Of a stretch of DNA of 62,932 bases, positions 61,403-62,932 are shown piece after piece. The stretch is from Welwitschia mirabilis (Eukaryota; Gnetophyta; Gnetopsida; Welwitschiales): the NCBI GenBank assembly GCA_051453625.1, contig JBOZIK010000001.1:93630058-93692989 (forward strand), written 5' to 3'. The notes under the pieces were generated by a model. The model made no database searches. It was given only the letters and a program-made list of their open reading frames with translations, and had not been told where the DNA came from. Made by a program: the position numbers and the translations under genes. How positions within the stretch are numbered: position 1 is the first letter of the stretch; each line of letters begins with the position of its first letter.

Positions 61403-62206
61403 TGTTAGGTAACCAACATGGGCATATTTATTGGTGGTTTAAAGTATGTTTCTAGGTACTTTTAATAGGTTTAATAGTCAAATTGTCAACTTGTGATGTT
61501 AAGGATCAAAGAAAAGGATTAAATAGAAATTATGATTAAAATGAATAATATTTAGAGCTTTTGAAGAAAGTCATCCACATGGTNNNNNNNNNNNNNNNNN
61601 NNNNNNNNNNNNNNNNNNNNNNNNNNNNNNNNNNNNNNNNNNNNNNNNNNNNNNNNNNNNNNNNNNNNCATCATTTGGATGAGAGAAGGAGATAACACTT
61701 CTACCTACCACTCACCTACTACTTACCTACCATTAGATTCCAAGAAATCCTAGGGGTAGTAACCAATTAATAATTTGTTTTGTTTTTTACTTTAATGTAA
61801 CTGCTCCTTGTCAGTTAGTAATTGTAATCACTCATCTACCACCCACCTATTATGTAATTACTACATTTATCATCAAATTTTTATTGTAACTGCCACTTAA
61901 TCTGTTATCAAATTATTATTGCAACTACCACTCTAAACCTATAAATAATTCATTAGGCATCTTATTTCTTTATCCTTCATTTGCATCTAGACTTTTTGTG
62001 ATGATTGAAGTTTTCTTGAGCAAATAATCCATCTTACTTATGAAAAGGACTACTCTGCTATTGAGCTAAGTTTCCTCTATTAAGGAATTATTCCTTATAA
62101 GTGGATGTACATCAATTTGATTAATAAGGAATTATTTAAGTTTATTTTCTTTAAAATCACCTCATCTTATCTTCCTTATATTTTATGTTGGTTGTAGTTA
62201 AAATGG
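61403..62206 (+). repeat. partial G2-type LTR, truncated at a copia junction
   Basis: Starts TGTTAGGTAACCAACATGG and keeps the TATA box (61939-61947), but stops at about 62206, matching position about 45112 of the full LTR. An 85-N gap (61584-61668) lies inside; the full copy has about 80 bases there, so the gap is sized about right. Confidence 0.8.
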
Positions 62207-62932
62207 TATGAAAGATAGTCTTCTATCTCTATCTGATTCTTGATTTGATCTGCTATCATCATCCCCATCCTTATTATCCCATGTTGCAATTAATGAAGAA
62301 TTATTTGATTTTCTATAATATTTTTTAGTGTTCAGGCACTCATTAGCCATATGTCCAAATCCCTTACAAGAGTAGCATTAGATTTTTTTTCCCTTTGTCT
62401 TGATCCTTTCTGTATTTTAGGTGTCATTATTTTGTGCTTGTACTTGGCTTACCTTCCTTTTTCCTTCTATACAAGAATTTATTGAACCTTCTGGCTAGGA
62501 GAGCAATTTTACCATCATCTAGTTCTTTGTTTGACTTCTTAGGCCTGTATCCTTCCTGCACACACTTCAAAGTAATACCTTTCTTCTTATCTTTAGTAAA
62601 TTTTAATTCATAAGTTTGTAAACTATCTTGAAGCTCTTTTAGTATCATTGTGTTGATGTTTTTTATTTCCTTGATTACTGTAACTTTAGGTTTAAATCTC
62701 TTTGCAAGAGATCTTAATACTTTTTTGACCACTTTTACTTCATCCAAACATTCATCTAGACTTACCATGAAGTTCATGATATCTTCAAGTCTAGCAAAGA
62801 ACTCCTATAATGTTTCCTCCTCATCCATGTAAATATCTTCAAATTTGGAGATGAGCATTATAGTTTGGCTCATTTTATGATGGAAGTTTCTTTATGAGCT
62901 ACCTCAAGAATATCCCAGACTTCCTTTGCATG
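62206..62932 (-). pseudogene. copia gag fragment (element C), runs off the window
   Basis: The minus strand gives a 116-residue open piece (62427-62777), MNFMVSLDECLDEVKVVKKV... to FNKFLYRRKKEGKPS, a close relative of the gag of B. The CCHC knuckle CYSCKGFGHMANEC is readable at about 62330-62372. Upstream gag and the 5' LTR would be to the right of the window. On the left the gag is cut off at 62206, where G2 LTR sequence begins. Confidence 0.85.

Noticed and set aside
1-62932. tRNA, rRNA or organelle-derived sequence
   Set aside because: No cloverleaf-like gene with A and B boxes or rRNA segment was recognised on either strand; TGGTATCAGAG matches are retroelement primer sites, not tRNA genes.

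Overview
The window looks like nuclear DNA of a seed plant with a large, repeat-rich genome. It is very A+T rich, has one spliced gene of a plant-type coiled-coil family, and is otherwise mostly long terminal repeat (LTR) retrotransposons, many inserted into one another. The long transposon-filled intron and heavy CpG decay of the elements suggest a gymnosperm-like genome, but the species cannot be named from the sequence. Seven runs of N interrupt the window.

Left part (1-22.5 kb): a minus-strand Ty1/copia element (A) whose 5' LTR is at 5347-6743 and whose 3' LTR lies just off the left edge; unassigned DNA; a LINE reverse-transcriptase tail; then a complete but decayed Ty3/gypsy element (G1, 9632-22459) with a possible 5-bp target duplication. 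G1 carries a 4-kb LTR (R1) inside its 5' LTR and a gag-only copia element inside its 3' LTR. It has a recognisable Athila/Tat-type primer site but no pol.

Middle (22.5-43 kb): featureless DNA with one 0.5-kb tandem duplication, then the only convincing host gene, on the minus strand. Four exons of a coiled-coil protein are visible between 39166 and 28901; the first coding exon was not found and at least one internal segment may be missing. A 7.2-kb intron holds a decayed copia element (D), a 393-bp TRIM element inserted in the RNase H part of D with a perfect 5-bp target duplication, and a 300-bp hAT-like MITE with a perfect 8-bp target duplication. A CpG-richer patch at 41.5-42.6 kb is the best candidate for the gene's 5' end.

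Right part (43-62.9 kb): a second Athila/Tat-like element (G2) with a decayed primer site, its 3' LTR cut by a second R1 copy, which in turn is split by copia element B (50446-57272). B keeps gag and protease but has an ORF resembling the plant Transposase_32 (putative plant transposon protein) domain with an acidic tail where integrase, reverse transcriptase and RNase H should be. A second copy of the G2-LTR block follows and ends abruptly in the gag of a fourth copia fragment (C) that runs off the window.

Apart from the coiled-coil gene, no intact host gene, tRNA, rRNA or CRISPR array was seen.
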